Shown: positions 33,783 through 47,991, counted from the stretch's first letter. The stretch: DNA of 64,000 nt from Dermanyssus gallinae (GCA_003439945.1 QVRM01001100.1:97501-161500), one strand, 5' to 3'. The notes: generated by a model from the sequence alone, not told the origin. Program-made: numbers and translations.

Positions 33783-35432
33783 TATATACTAGGTCTATGC
33801 ATATAAAACCGGATTATGTAGACAGAGGGCGCTGTTATCGTTGTAGCTAGCAGCCGATAGCGGCAATGACGCAGTTCTGCTGACGGAGTGTCTAGCTCAC
33901 TGTTCCACGAGCAAAGCCTCAGCTACGAATTTTCGAGAGCGTTGACATGTTGAACATTATGCCAAAAATTACCAATTTGCGGGGATTTCTTATTTTCTGT
34001 TAAAATTTGAAAAAATCTGCAACCGAATTGCTTGAAATGCTTGTTACGGCGAGAATGCTCTCTGTAAATCAAAGTGTTTTGAGTGGTTTAAAAGTTCAAC
34101 AGTGGCAGTTTCGAACTGAACGTCAAAGCACGTGGAAAACCGCCAAATAAAATTTGAGGACACCGAACTGCAAACTCTACTGGACGATGGAAACACTTAT
34201 AAAGTATTTTGAGTGGGCAACCTTTTCGCACTCCGCTAATTCACCAGACTGGCTCACCGGATTATCACCTCATAGCATTGCTACACGCTCTGGCTAAGCA
34301 AACATTTTCTTCGTACGAAAACGTTTGAAAATGGGTAGGTGATTGGTTTGCCCCTAAAGATACGGACTTCTTCTGGTGAGGAATCCACAAGTTGCCCAAA
34401 AGAGGGGCACAGTGTGTAGCTACCGAGGGTCGTTGCTTGGAATAAAATTTTAGTTTATCGATTAAACACGTTATAAAATGAGAGACATTTGTTTCCTTTG
34501 ATATGCTATCATTTGATATGTGAAGGAGCTTGCTCAACAAGTTTTATAGTCTACTAAAAGAGTGTGGTCCGGTCAGACGGCTATCACTGCGGTTTTAAAA
34601 CTTAGTAGCAGTGTGTTACACAGTTCTCTGGCTGATTTCAATTATTTTTGCAATATCTGCAGTCGAACGGCTCTGTTACAGCTTCGGAATACTAGCTACT
34701 CTGCACATACGTACTTTAACTATTGTGCCGGCACGCACACATTCGAACACCAAATATAAACAAAGTGACTATAAGGCGTAAGATTGTGCCGAGCTGTAGT
34801 TCAAACCGAGCGTATGAAAAGTTCGCATACATGGCAGATGTCCAAGTTGGATCACATTAATTCAGCTCATTGCATCTTGTTTTGATTAGTTGTTGAACAA
34901 CAGTTTTACAACAACTTGTCTTGTTTCTGTCTCGACCATGGACGCAGTTTAATGCCAATTGATGACATCAAGCTAGCTGATTAATAGAAATTACTTAAAA
35001 TAGAAATAGCTTCTATTTTCAAATGACTACTATTAGGGTGTAGCAGACTGCTACTATTGAGTGAAATGACCCCACAGGCAGGGTCGTTGCGCTGCGACGA
35101 GCTCAAGAAGGAAATACGCAGAGAAATAAAGAAGACGTCTCGATGCGCACCTAGCTATATCCACACACACACACACACAAAAACCATACAAGCGTGCTGC
35201 CGTCTAGCAAATTAACTAATGACTAACTTTCCTGCTACGACACGCAAGCCGAATACAAAAACCTCGCCACCAACCTGACTTGCCGCAGATGAACCCTTTT
35301 TTGTCCTGTCGCCGGCTGATCGACGAGAAACTTGGTGGTATCCTCGGCAAGGAGATCGTTGCAGGGCAAAGCCGAAGTCACGACGTTGCTCGACGATCGA
35401 GCGAGCAATGGAACATGGAGATGAGAAAAGAG

Positions 35433-35455
35433 ACGGGCTGTTTAATACAGCCCGT
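35433..35455. repeat. Perfect 9-bp hairpin
   Basis: ACGGGCTGT, TTAAT loop, ACAGCCCGT. Confidence 0.7.
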
Positions 35456-35855
35456 TAGATGCAGGCCACTCCTTGTTGAATGAAAGCGTCGCCGCGTACC
35501 CAAACCCAAGATAGTCCCCGTCTACGGCCCATATCATCATATATTATTGTTGCTATTACATAGTTCTTTCCGAAGAGATACTTCCAGAGGTTTCCAAGTG
35601 GATAGAACAGTCGCATGAGCCAGGCGACGGAGAAGACGGGGAGACGGTCGGGTCGACAATTTGGTACTTTAGTTTAGTAGAGTAATTTTGGCATGACAAA
35701 ATGACGTGTGGGGACACGGGCGCATTGTCGCACGTGGTGAAACATCACAGTGCTCCTGTGCATCATGGTGCACCCGTAGTGTTATGATGATGATGATGAT
35801 GATGCGCCTTGTATCTCTGCAGTTTCGAATTCCCTGTGGCGGTTGGAAGAGAAAT

Positions 35856-35884
35856 TACCGACCCATAATTCGGATGGGTCGGTA
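35856..35884. repeat. Perfect 11-bp hairpin
   Basis: TACCGACCCAT (35856-35866), 7-nt loop, ATGGGTCGGTA (35874-35884). Confidence 0.75.
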
Positions 35885-37052
35885 TTTGTTTCGACGAAAT
35901 GTTCCTTCGTTCTAGAGGGGATTAAATCTACTTCAAGCGATCTATAGCGGCAGCTTTCACGTATATTTAGTCCGGTGTCTGCTGACTAGTTTTTCTTAGG
36001 CCAGTCACTGACATCAGTAAACGCTGTAAGTCCCTCTCTATATAGCTAGTTAGAGAAGGTTCCTCCTGCTCTCAGGACTAGTAGACGCGCGAGTTCTTGA
36101 GGGGTTTCACCTATCGGGCCCAATAGGTTTTGATCTGTGTCCACGCTCCCATGATATTCCCGTTTTTCAGTCTGCTATTGTGGTCGTTTTACCCTTACTT
36201 GCTATTCGGTCGGTCTCACGCCGTGTCGCAACGTTTACATTTTTGGCGTGTCTCCGCTAACGAGTTGCTGCACGCGGCGGTGCTTCGAATTGTTATACGC
36301 GGCGGTGGTTCAAATCTGCACGTCACGGCGTTCGAATTGTCGCACGTGTCGTTCGAAATGCTGCCTGCTATGCTAAGTATTTGAAACCACGGAATTGGAA
36401 ATTTCTCACCCGAGTAGTTGTTGCTGTCACGAATGAGTAGTGCAGAACTCGGTGCTGACCAGAGGTATCGGAAGGTAGTGGTTGCGTTTGCCGCAAAGGC
36501 GGCAGGCTTCCCCTATCACCCGTTACCACGGAGCACTTACAGAACACACAATTTTGTGCAGTGTGGTACGCAAAAATTCTTATGTTCCAAGCAGATATCA
36601 AGGGATTGACTAGCTAAACTTGATATATATATATATATATATATGTATACATTTAACGTTGCTTTATATCAAGCTATCTGGCGTCTATCTTCGCTTTGAT
36701 AGATGGGATGTGCTTCCTAAGCTCATGTACTTCACGCCGATCTGAGAACCTCACCTGGCTATATCTAGAAAATGAACTAAAGTAAATCCTAGAACGTCTG
36801 CGCTGACCATTTTATGCCGCTGCTGTTGTCATTAACTCTCTGTTCAAGCAGTGTAATAAATGGGCACTAAGTAAACACTCGAATTTCTGGGACAGTTTTT
36901 TTTATTTATCCCCGGGGCAAACAAACTCAGAAATCAATGTAAGAAGAACATACCGCCTTTTCGTCTCCTGGTATTAGCATGCAGCTCTCAAAATATGTTG
37001 ACACCTTGTATGAATCGATTCACACCCTTTATGCTATAAACAAAGATACTTT

Positions 37053-37055
<3 letters not shown>

Positions 37056-37111
<56 letters not shown>
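37056..37111. repeat. (AT)n microsatellite
   Basis: About 56 bp of pure alternating AT. Confidence 0.93.
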
Positions 37112-37114
<3 letters not shown>

Positions 37115-39880
37115 CTCTGGCTATTTTCGGTTTCCTATTCCTACAACCAGGTACTAGCGAGAAGGACTACCTAGGTTTAGCAAAAGTATATATATTGGTT
37201 TATATAAGCATGAATATGAGCGTTTTCTGATTGTCGATCTACCTATATCGTCGTACAACTAGAATAAGTTCACCAAAGCGCTCCTTGTTATTATTGTTAT
37301 TTTAATAGATAAGTTTTATTTACTTTTTTTTTTAATTACATACAGCGTTTCGTCTCTCGTCTCTGCAGTTTTGTATACGTTTTAATTCTGGTTTGTTCTC
37401 TAAGTTTCGCGCTCACATTTTCTCAAGTCGCTTTCGCTCGTACAAGTTGCTTTTGCTCTTGTTCACGCTTGTTCGCTTTATCATTCTCTCTCTCTCTGGC
37501 TCTATTGCCAGTAGTTCTGTTTGTTTGCAGTTCTCCTCGGGTTTTCTAACTACGTCACAAGTGATTTAACAATTTTTATCAACATTTGTTTCCCTGCCCA
37601 CTGTCCACTGTGCCCTTCGTCAATATGTTGTCTCCCTCGTGTTTCCCCTTCCTGTTTTTTTGTTCATTCATTTCAATGCTATGCTGACGGCGCCAGGAAT
37701 TAAGATTTCCAATGACCTTCTATCACTTCTTGAGGCAAGCAGGTAAATTATGCGCTGCCGCCGCCGTCTTCGGCACCGTCATTTCATCCGGTCCCAACCC
37801 CCATTGAGGTGGTTATGCTACCCATTTGACAACCCAACAATCGATTGATTGATTAATTGACTTCTTCTGATTCCCCTTTACCTATCTATCATATCTACGC
37901 AAGACTACTATGCTACAGGCTTGCTGCGGTTGCTGTTGCTGCTGCTGTTTCGGCTGCTGCTGCTGATGATGATGAACAGATGATTGAATAATGACAGATT
38001 CGTTTGTCAGCGACTTCATTGTCTTTCGACTTCGGCCGTCTTCTTTCTGATTTTTACGGACGCGTTTCTAGCTGTGTTGAGGTTCGGGCGCTGCCGTAAG
38101 CAACGTATGTGCTGTACTATTTCGACGGCGATTCCGATTGTCCGCGATAGATGGTCTCGCGTTTTCTCTCTCTCCCGCTCTCTCTCTCTCTCTCTATCTG
38201 TCTCTCTCGTTTGTGCTTCAGCTGTGGGGGCCGTCGCAGACGGAGATTCCTTGTTGTCGGCACTTGCCGAGACAGGATGAGTACCGACGAGGTCCTTGAC
38301 GACCATCACGTTCACACACTTCGTTCGGTGATTGGTGCATATCACTGCACTGGGCTTGCTGTATGTACCACCAGCTTCTTGCTGTATATGCTGTGTTGCT
38401 TGTTGCGGAAAAGTCTCCGCGATGCTCCCCATCCTCCCGATGATTCATGGTATCGAATGATTCCGATCCTTTCCTTGGGCTTATCACCATCACCATCATC
38501 ATCGTCAGTATCATCTGCAGAAGAATCCCGTCGGGCTTTGCCCGATTGTCCGCACGTGGCCGGACGTGACACGCTGAGCGGGCATTCTATCGTCGTTTTC
38601 GCACGTCGACACGACGCGGTCCTTCACGTTTAGGTGACGCCGGTCGGGCGGCTGGCGGCCGGCGGCGACTTCGTAGCGGGGTTTTTCGTCGGTTGACGCC
38701 GCAATGCCGTACGTACGGCGTCGCTGACTTAACGGTCCCAAGTCCGTGGCAATTAAGGCGTCCTCTCGTTAATCACCTCAGCGGTTGCTGGCAACGTACA
38801 TTTTAATGAATCGCGTCGTCTTCGATCTATGCGCATGGCCTGCTGCCTCCCCCTTCCCGCCCCACACCCCCATCCACGCGCACTGGATCATTGTTTGTGA
38901 CTACGGGGCGACATTTTGCCCCAACACATGAGCATGCGACCAATCAACATTACCATCATCATCATCATTGCCGCCTTAATCAATAATCACGCTACAACTC
39001 ACGTTACGTATCAGAAATGATGGAACGCGTCGTCGCGTCATCGTCGTCGTCGTCGTTAGGGATCGGATCAAATCATTATCCTCCATATTTATCAAGCTGT
39101 CTGTAGCATGTAACAAACAGTAAATGCTAGCGTAACTATTTAACGATTATTATGCTGTTGTCTGGCTGCTGCTGCTGCAGCTGCAGCACCAGCACCAGCA
39201 GCACCACCATCACGATGTATCAAACAGTAAATGCTAGTGGATTATCTAATTATTAGTAGCATTATTATTATTATTATTATTATTGTTATTATTATTACAT
39301 GATTACGGTAATCATCACCACTACTACACGTCTACTAACACGGTACTATCGCCGGCTGCCATAACTAGAGTAGCCGCAGTCTTTCTTCCTCTGCTGTTCT
39401 CGTTTCGCTCGCACCCAACTTACCTAACTTGCTTACTGTAACTACCTAATGGGTCTGTTCCATATAACCTCTTCCTTGTCCGTCTTCTCCCTCCCCCTCT
39501 CCCTGTCATCGCCGCCGGCGCCGTTGACAACAACCGTTTCGTTATCTTCTATTATGATCAAGCTTTCAACTCTCACATCGACGCGGTAACAGTTCGTCTA
39601 GCTAGCGTAGCTCACAGCCATTTAACGAAGTTTAGCGCTTGAAGTTATGATCAATTTATTCATTCAGTCAGTTACTCATTTTCACCATGGACAAATCGCC
39701 GAATTGAACGATCGTAATGCGACGGCGAGACCACGACGTTAAGTTGTCGAGTTCGCATCAGCGCATCGCATCACGATTAAGTGTGTGTGTGCGATTAAAT
39801 GTTGTGAAATAGTTGTCAATTCAGTCGTCTCCGCCCCCTCCACTAATCATGGGAATACATTGAATAATAATAATAGTAAG

Positions 39881-39934
<54 letters not shown>

Positions 39935-40444
39935 TATTATTATTATTATTATTTCCACCACCATCATTATCGTTGTATAGTAAGTCGTAGCATAGCAACC
40001 ACAATGAACATACGAATGAGAACAACAATAAGAGCACCAATAATAGTATTAACTATCATATCAAGTGAGGGCGGCTTAACACGAACATAAGTGCGTTTTC
40101 GACCGACCGTGCCACCGCCATTGTTGCGGTCCGCCACTGCATGTTCGTTAGCTGGAGACGTTTGCCTAGTCTACGTCTAGTTAGCTGCTAATGAGTGTTA
40201 ATGAGTTCTCCGTAGAACCACAACAACAACAACAACAACAACAGCAACAACAACAACAATAGCCCAGCAACCTCATATCTTTATCCTGCATCTGCCTCTT
40301 TCCCCCTTGGCGCTCGCCCTTGTGCCGTACATAGAAAGCATCTTGTACTGCCGAATGGCGGAAAGGGGAACGACTAAGCAAAAAACAGCTTTAATTGAGT
40401 ATGACCTCGGCTTCGAATGTTTACAGCATATGAGTCAGAAACGC

Positions 40445-40447
<3 letters not shown>
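37112..40447. other. Microsatellite-rich non-coding sequence
   Basis: Contains (CT)n near 38165-38210, CTG/TGC runs near 37930-37965 and 39160-39200, an ATT run near 39260-39297, and CAA runs near 40210-40260. A GC-rich island lies at about 38560-38760. Frames here (for example 38151-38633) follow the repeats and shift with them. I see no exon I can support. Confidence 0.55.
39884..39953. repeat. Second (AAT)n-(ATT)n inverted microsatellite
   Basis: AAT units switch to ATT units near 39933. It has the same mirror arrangement as 16608-16829 but is shorter. Confidence 0.9.
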
Positions 40448-40479
<32 letters not shown>

Positions 40480-40482
40480 ATA

Positions 40483-40556
<74 letters not shown>
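40448..40556. repeat. (AT)n microsatellite
   Basis: About 109 bp of AT dinucleotides with one interruption (TATCCATATATTTATA) near 40478. Confidence 0.93.
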
Positions 40557-40558
<2 letters not shown>

Positions 40559-42949
40559 GATATTCATAACCCACCACTTTACCTTATTATTCTAGCCATC
40601 AACCTTGGTTGGGGTTTCGAGCTACCTTCTGTTGCTCCCACGCTCCTCACGCTACTGCGTTCGTGGTGCGTTCTACAAAACATTTGACTAGTTTTGTGCA
40701 CTTGTTTATTGCTCATTTGTAAAATGCGCTGGTGTTGTGTGTTATCGTTGTTGTTGTTATTGTTGCTGGTGCTCCTGTTATTCTGCTCGCCAATATTAAT
40801 AGTGTACTTTTTGTTTTCATGGTTGTTGTTGATGTTGTTGTTGTTGTGCTACGCCGCTCCTGCTGTTGTTATTGCTGTTTCTGTTGTCTCTACGATACAA
40901 GCGACATGTTGACAAGCAGCAGTTGCCAAACGTACATAGCTTGCCATCTCAATGATGTCTACCCATCTTTGTACAATTAGTCGCACGAGAACTACTCCGA
41001 GCAATGGAGAACAACTGTGCGTACGTCGTCAGAAGTAGCCAATGGCCATGCGTGCGATCTAGTACGATTGCTTGCCAGCATGAAGCACGATGCGTTGAAT
41101 TTAGCTGCGACTCGAGTAGCAGCTACCTCCCTTAGGTGCTCGATGATAACTTGCCTGCTTGGTGCGTGTTTCCCCGCTGCGTCACTGCCGAGCGCCTCTT
41201 GTATGTACATGCAGTCCCGGCACTCAGCCCGGGCCAAATCAATGTGAACGTTCCTTCGTATAGTCAAAACCGTCCGTTCAACTTGCGGTTCAGCCTGGTA
41301 GGCAAATAGGCCCGTAGAGATGCGTATGCTGCGTAGATCCGCGAAAAGTGCGGACTGCAGTGCCGTAGCGAACGTCAACGAATTCACTGATTGCTGACCA
41401 AACGCCGTACACCACACAGCTAGCTGGGTGAATGGAATTCAAGAAGGACGTCGTTATCCTTACGCACGCTCAACATGCGTAGCACTGTCTCATCCCCATG
41501 ATACTCGGAAGATACCAAGAAGACCACTTGGTCTTTTTTTTATTAGAGTTTATTGTAACAGTAATTACAATTGAAGGTTTCATCTCAGAAACCCGAAGCG
41601 CGTCACATTTGACTGTCTGTCAACCCTACTCAGGGCAGCTCTATATCATTCATTTAGTTTTCGTGGTCACTTGGTCTTATATGAAGCGGTTGTATGTACT
41701 GTCTAGAGTACTCCTCAGAGAAGTGGCAATGCGTTGCGCGATCAGCAACACTACATGCTGAGCGGTGAGACGATCAAATCTCAACTCAATTCTTAACCAG
41801 ACGTTGCATGTCTCTCAGAACACCAGCTAGCTACGGTCACGCTGAATAAACGGAGCAAACGGAGAGCAGAGAAGCAGCGCCAACACCGCATCGATGCGAC
41901 CAGCAGCGAGATTTGGATAATAAAAAAATAGACAAACTCCCGCATAATAGAACCGATCGAATAAATGATCGAAACGAATGATTCATTGAACATTAATAAA
42001 TACATGATGAAATCAATGAAGATGAATAAATACGTGTCCAATCTCTAATTGTATATGGACATTTGTGTCCGACAAACACACGTCTAGATCGCGCGCGCGC
42101 GATCAACGCCAAGTCAACGCCAATGCCACGCCATGAGGAGCAGCTGCAGCATGCCTTGCGACGAAAGCACTGTACGAGCAGGGCGGTGGTCGTCCCTGGA
42201 GCGGTGTACGCGATAACGGCGGCGGCAACGGAGGCTGCGGCATCGTGGAAAAGCCGCATCAAGACGACGACACAGTTAGACGTCGTCGGCCCGACTGCGA
42301 ACTACGTTCCAACGAATGTCCAACTGCCATATCAACGCTAGAAGCGGTAGAGGTGGTAACGGCTTGGTGGCGTGGTGAGCCATCAATCAAGGACGACGGA
42401 GGGGTTGTCGCCAAACAGGGCAGGCAGGACAGGATCCTTCCGTCCTGTTCGTCTCTGTCTGTTGTTGTTGTTGTTGTTTGTGTGTGGTTTTGCCCCCCTC
42501 GAGACCGACCCCCGTGGCAGCCGCAAGCGCCGTTTCACCTATTCACCTCCCCTTCCTCCCCCGCGCCTATGCCAGGATCGAGAGCTACGGGGGAATAGGG
42601 CGTAGGCGCCCACCACGAACATAGCCAGCGCTCGGAGGGTCAGGGGTTTAGCGGATGCAGCAGTAGCAGCATCAGCCAGACTAACTGCAGCCAGAGCAGC
42701 AACAGCAACAGCAGTGCAAAGATCGGCGAATGGCAGAACGAAGTGGGGTTTAAGATAGAGCAAGAACGAATGACAACGAGAGAGATTGTAAAGGAAAGAT
42801 AGAGGATATATACTGAGAAAGAGAGAAAGAGGGGGGGGAACTGACACATAAGAAAGAAGTGCTTACAGCCAAGGAAAACAGATGTCACGTTTAACCGCCT
42901 ACGACCCTGATTCGTGAGGGTCCTGTGCGAATGCGGCTGACAAGTAAAG

Positions 42950-42982
<33 letters not shown>

Positions 42983-43392
42983 AATGGGGGCGGAACGAAG
43001 ACGCTGGAGAAGGATAGCGGGAGACACATCCTTAAGGGTAATAGCCGAGAAAGGTTATTGGTCTTCATTCTAGCAGGTGGTCGTTGGCTTGGCGCGTTAA
43101 TCGCGCTGCCGAAGCTCTCTCTCTCTCTGTCTGTCTGGCCGGTGGTGAGTGACCACCGTAGAGAGCAGGGTCATGCTGGTTGGTTTCTTTTTCTTGCCTG
43201 TTGTTTCCTTGCCTCCTTTTGCCTCCCTATTGCGCAGCAAGCCACAGACGCTCGATACGAAACAGCTTCGGAGGTGACAAAGAATGCAATCAATGAGGCT
43301 AGTCCTGACAAGTAACTAAGATAGATCGATTGATATATAGGTATTTATATATAGGTATACATATATATGTATATATATGTATGTGAAGATAA

Positions 43393-43429
<37 letters not shown>

Positions 43430-46426
43430 AAGATAAATAGCTAGAGAGTAGATGTAAGAGCAGCTGACGACTGAGTGTAAGACACAACGAGCTCTTTTGC
43501 TGTAAATGACAATTAGTTGAATTTGGACGACATCTATCCGTCCATGCGCTGGAGGTTGATACTGCACCCTATTTTTTGGCTTGCTTGGAGGAGCATCGAA
43601 ATAATATAGCACCATAGCGATGCACATGAGGAGCGAACGGTGGTTCGTTATGTAGCTCTCATTTAGCACCTTGTTCCCAGTTCGAAACCTTTGTTGGATC
43701 ATTTTGTTCAAGTCGACGGGCAGCCAACGGGCGATCAAAGCCGACAAAAGATGTAGGCGACATCAAAGCCTCCGCATTCTAAGCCACAGCTGTCGGACAT
43801 ATCGCAACCACGGTCTTCATTTGTAACGTGGTCGCCGTCATCGAGCGTTTTTCGTAACTGAGGACAGAAACAATTACGCATTCAAAACGACTTCAGACTT
43901 CAGTAAGAGCTATATCACGTCGATATTAGATCGTTTTACTATCACTATGGATAAATCGAATGATACATAGATAGATAGATGGATAGATAGATAGATAGAT
44001 AGATAAATGGATAGATCATGTGATAGAGCGAGGCATAGCCGGTAGCGGCCAACGGCGTTGGTTGCGTTGAGACATGAGTATACGATATCTGAGATCTCTT
44101 GACAAGTTGTTACAAACGTTACGAACAATAATCATGATAATTCAAAGACATTTGATAATAGACAATAATAAAGACATTAGAATAATTTGTTCCAAGACGT
44201 ACGTTCTTGATTTAGAATACCGTGGCAGGAGTCTGTTTCAGCAAACAGCAAGGTCTGTTTTGTTCAGAGATGCACCTTTCACAACCCTAAGTCTTTTCAC
44301 GTCCATGACCACACGGACCCGAATGAGTGAGAGTTTGACTGCATTGAAACTGAAATCGCCTGCGACACGAAACGACTGTTTCAAGTTTCAAGGCCAACTC
44401 GTCTCGAGACGACAGATTTCCGTGTCTCCAGATCGTATCTGGCCTTGGGCGTGGGGGGCCACCAGTGATCCGGCAGACCCGGCATGTTTCCAAGAACTCG
44501 AAAGTCGCCTTTGTCGGTATCGTCCTGTAGCAAGCAAGTTGTGCTTAGTTGATCGGCACATTAACGCCGCCGGGCGTGGCAAATCTAAGAGTCGTTCAAG
44601 TAGGAACGATTGAATCGCCAAGCGCTTTGAACTTGTAGAGCAGGGAGTAATATTCTCTCTGCGCTAGTCGATACAGGCCTTTTGCCATGTGTGGGTCACG
44701 TAGCGGCACCAAGCGAGCGACGCTATGGATTTCTTCAATAACGGTTTATGGCCACTGCCCTCTGCATTAGTATTCGCCTGTCGTCGGCGTCATTTCTCAC
44801 GACCTAAGAACACGCTTTTAGGTACTACTCAACTTCAACCCGTGGCGGCAGCTGATAGCCTTCAGCGTTTATGTTGCCCGACAATACGTCACGCAATTGC
44901 TAGAAATCCCCTTTCCATTCCTTTCATAAATACAGCATTTTTCTACTGTGTATGTGTGTGTGTGTGTGTGAAACATTTGTTACATTGTTGGCTTTGTTGC
45001 GCTTGTTTAGAAATGCCAAACCATTGTTCATACTAAATTCATCCATTCACGTTATATCGATGCACTTTCTTTTTTCATACGATTTCTTCTACGATTAGCC
45101 ACACTATGACACTGCTGCTGCTGCATCCTATACTGAGGAGTTATCCATGTATGCCCAGCGTGAACGTATACTGCATCAGAAACGGGCCGAATGATGCGTA
45201 GCATTAACTTATTAATTTACTATGAAACAATCGATTCACTAATTCACTTTGTAGCAATAAATGAATTAACTATTTGTGAAACAAGTACCGTAAACACGAA
45301 TACGGATACTGTATCGCGCGAGACGCTGATGTTTATACGTTTTTTTATTGCCACTGAGCTTATTTCTCCTCGACATGCTGTAGTTAGTGTAAGATCTATA
45401 TATATATATATATATATAGAAGGCAAACAGCATTTGTGGAAGAACTGACAAATAGCCTTTCTGTTAGTTAGCAGCGCGGTGCTAGGCGGTCGTTCAGCAT
45501 TTCTTTCAGTAAAGGTTGCATTTTTTCACATATTCCACAGATATACGTAATTTTGACCATCCAATTGTGACCGGAACGTGTGTTCCTATAGGAATAGGGG
45601 ACAGAAGCTCTTCTCCTGACTTCCATCCACATTGTCTGACATCGATATGAATCGAGTGTCTAGGTCTGATGCGTAAGTACCATGTCAAACTTGAAATTAA
45701 TGCAACCAGCACCCACATTATGTGACGTTATGTTTGGCTTAGGCCAGGTGCTGCATTCAGTCCGTACAGAAGATCTGTCACCCTCCATACTCCTGTACAT
45801 TGGATGAATGCGTGGCCGTTAGTAGTACGTTAGTAGCATCGCAGTAGCCCCTGCCTTACCCATCTTTCCTAGCAGACTTCTTCTATGCGTATATTGTGCA
45901 TACGTACTCCGTATACGCGCTGGGGGTTCACGGTGCTGGTCGTTGTGGTCGATACGACCAGATGCGGCGAACGTGTACGGTGCGTTCAATGTATCGCGAT
46001 GTATCACTAGCTCTGTGCCGCCAGCAATCCGAACTCGGTTCCAATCAATTGCCAACCAGTGCCTCCATGTATATGTAAGCATTTGCTTTGGTGTAGCTAT
46101 TTTTTTTTCAGTAGGTATCGATTAATGCAGTTGGGGTGGTGGTACGACGCCATTGACCTGAATAGGCAACTGTTAATCGGTAGTCAAATCGGTGGTACAA
46201 TGCACCAAAGATTTGGTTGCGAATGCGTATGCCCTGGGCACTCGACCCGACTGGCGTGGCGGCATGGTGTGACTGTTTGAGTCGCGGCGGTTCCTTCCTC
46301 TACGATCAGCACAGCCACCGCACCATCGTCATCACCACAGTCAAACTGGACACAGCACCGAGCAGCAATGAGACCTTTTTTCAGTAGTCTCAAATAAACG
46401 CTGTTTCCTTGCTCAGACGCCTGGTG
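40557..46426. other. Microsatellite-rich non-coding sequence
   Basis: TTG runs at 40741-40900, TG/TA runs at 43340-43430, GATA runs at 43965-44005, (GA)n at 42957-42982 and (GT)n at 44949-44970. A 141-codon minus frame at 40992-41417 and a 179-codon plus frame at 44074-44613 have varied composition. Neither shows a recognisable motif or clear splice sites. Confidence 0.5.
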
Positions 46427-46774
46427 GCACACAAGTCGCGGCAAGCATCGGCAAAACTGGCCCAACTGGGGTTCGAACTTATTGAACAACCTTCCTATTC
46501 TACAGACCTGGCTCCCTCGGATTATTTCCTCTTCGGACATTTGAAGAATAGTCTCGGTGAAAAGCGTTTTTCCAGCAATGAAGAGGTTAAGGCTGCTGTC
46601 AATGCCTATTTTCAGTCTAAAGACGCGGAATTCTACTCAAGAGGTAAAAATGATCTGAAATCTCGGTGGGAAAAGTGTATTGAGCTTCTCAGGGAGTATA
46701 TCGAATAAGAAAAAGTTAAAAACAAGATTTGGAAAATGCTTGGTTTTCATTTTAAGAACTTGTTGAACTACCTG
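46427..46774 (+). mobile_element. Mariner 3' fragment
   Basis: Homology to the full-length mariner begins abruptly at GCACACAAGTCGCGGCAAGC and runs to the terminal repeat CTTGTTGAACTACCTG, followed by TA repeats. The reading frame 46409-46708 is uninterrupted through LAPSDYFLFGHLKNSLGEKR to the natural stop. It lacks the extra T that breaks the full-length copy, so the two diverged before that mutation. The 5' two thirds, including the first two catalytic Asp, are missing. Confidence 0.92.
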
Positions 46775-47166
46775 TATATATATATATATATATACGACCA
46801 CAGGTAAAATATTATATAATATTTTCGCTGTGATATTTTTCTTTGAAACATAAAAACCCATGCTTTCGGCAAAAACATCCGTGTTAAAAGCAGCTTGCTT
46901 GACTTACATATACGCGCGTGAAACCTCTGCCCATACGTGATCGAAGCATTTCGCCCGCTGTGATGATTGTACGTTAGACGGAACGTCATCGTCATCGCCA
47001 TCATCATAGCGAACATAGTGTCACGATGTATCGACGTATCGCACGTACACTTGTATTCCTCGGTAATTCATGTCACCTAGCTGCCATTAAGCAGCGCCGA
47101 CTTTCGACCTTTTCACGCACATATAACTGTGTAAACTTTTCGGACAGCGTGATACGATGCTTGCAC
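46775..47166. other. (TA)n followed by unique sequence
   Basis: About 20 bp of TA repeats directly at the mariner end, then sequence without recognisable features. Confidence 0.5.
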
Positions 47167-47239
47167 TATTTCACCGGAATACCACCTATTAACACTGCTC
47201 TAGAATTAATAGTCAATCTACTATAACATTAGCTGTTAT

Positions 47240-47293
<54 letters not shown>

Positions 47294-47383
47294 TTTTTTT
47301 TTTTTTTTATATAACAGCTAATGTTATAGTAGATTGACTATTAATTTTAGAGCAGTGTTCATAAGTGGTGTTCCGGTGAAATA
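47167..47383. repeat. Long hairpin, arms about 100 bp, AT-repeat centre
   Basis: The left arm (47167 onward, TATTTCACCGGAATACCACC, then CTATAACATTAGCTGTTATA) returns inverted, nearly perfect, to 47383. The centre is A15(TA)nT17. Mismatches and short indels cluster at the outer ends. It could be a miniature fold-back transposon or a hairpin-RNA locus. Confidence 0.9.
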
Positions 47384-47816
47384 GGAATGCGTTTAATAAT
47401 GTGAAGTAATAATATGTTTAACTTAGCTCGAAGGGGGCTCATCACAATTTCAGCAGAAAACATGCGCTGCACAGGGCTTTGTTTACGATTTATAGCTGAC
47501 AATTCTACTTAAGGAACAACAGTGCTAGTAGCTTTCACTTATTTACGCGGCACTTATTCGTATAAACGATGTAAGTAGATCGGGTTGGACGAGAGTTGCG
47601 CCACGAACAGAGAGAGAGAGGCCTACTGACCAGAGATGCCTTTTGCTTTAGGCCACTGAAGCTGCTGTCGGCAAACTTCTCTGTCTCTCTCTTATGCTGT
47701 CAAGAACAAATGAATAATATTTCGCGCTCCTGTACGTACTAATTATAACGAAACGGCCCATTAGCGACAATTAGGCTAATTAACAAATTACTCATTGTAT
47801 TTGTGGGCACTTGCTT

Positions 47817-47855
<39 letters not shown>

Positions 47856-47865
47856 GCTGATGCCA
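47384..47865. other. No supported gene; unique spacer between two hairpins
   Basis: Contains a short GA run and, at 47821-47851, a (TA)n tract. Confidence 0.5.
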
Positions 47866-47991
47866 GGTATACACGTCAAAACGCTAGTTAGAGTTGTGTA
47901 CGTGATCAGAGTTACATATATATATATATATATATACTCGTATAACTCGGATCACGTACGCGACTCTAACTATCGTTTTGACATATATACT
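47866..47991. repeat. Second imperfect hairpin, arms about 50 bp, (TA)n loop
   Basis: Left arm GTCAAAACGCTAGTTAGAGT, then TACGTGATCAGAGTTA. The right arm is the inverse with five or six substitutions. The loop is about 24 bp of TA. It resembles the hairpin 480 bp upstream in design but not in arm sequence. Confidence 0.85.

Larger units (their letters stand above)
33785..36990. other. No supported gene
   Basis: Apparently unique sequence. It contains a (CA)n at 35162-35178, hairpins at 35433-35455 and 35856-35884, an ATG run at 35785-35803, and a (TA)n at 36622-36643. Frames are short. The sequence TGTTGAACAACAGTTTTACA near 34891 is a minor inverted repeat. Confidence 0.5.

Noticed and set aside
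40992..41417. 141-codon minus-strand frame with balanced composition
   Set aside because: No recognisable domain, no convincing splice acceptor or donor, and surrounding sequence is non-coding; kept only as a weak candidate for RNA-seq checking.
44074..44613. 179-codon plus-strand frame
   Set aside because: Begins in AT-rich repeat-like sequence and has no motif; length is within chance for this composition.
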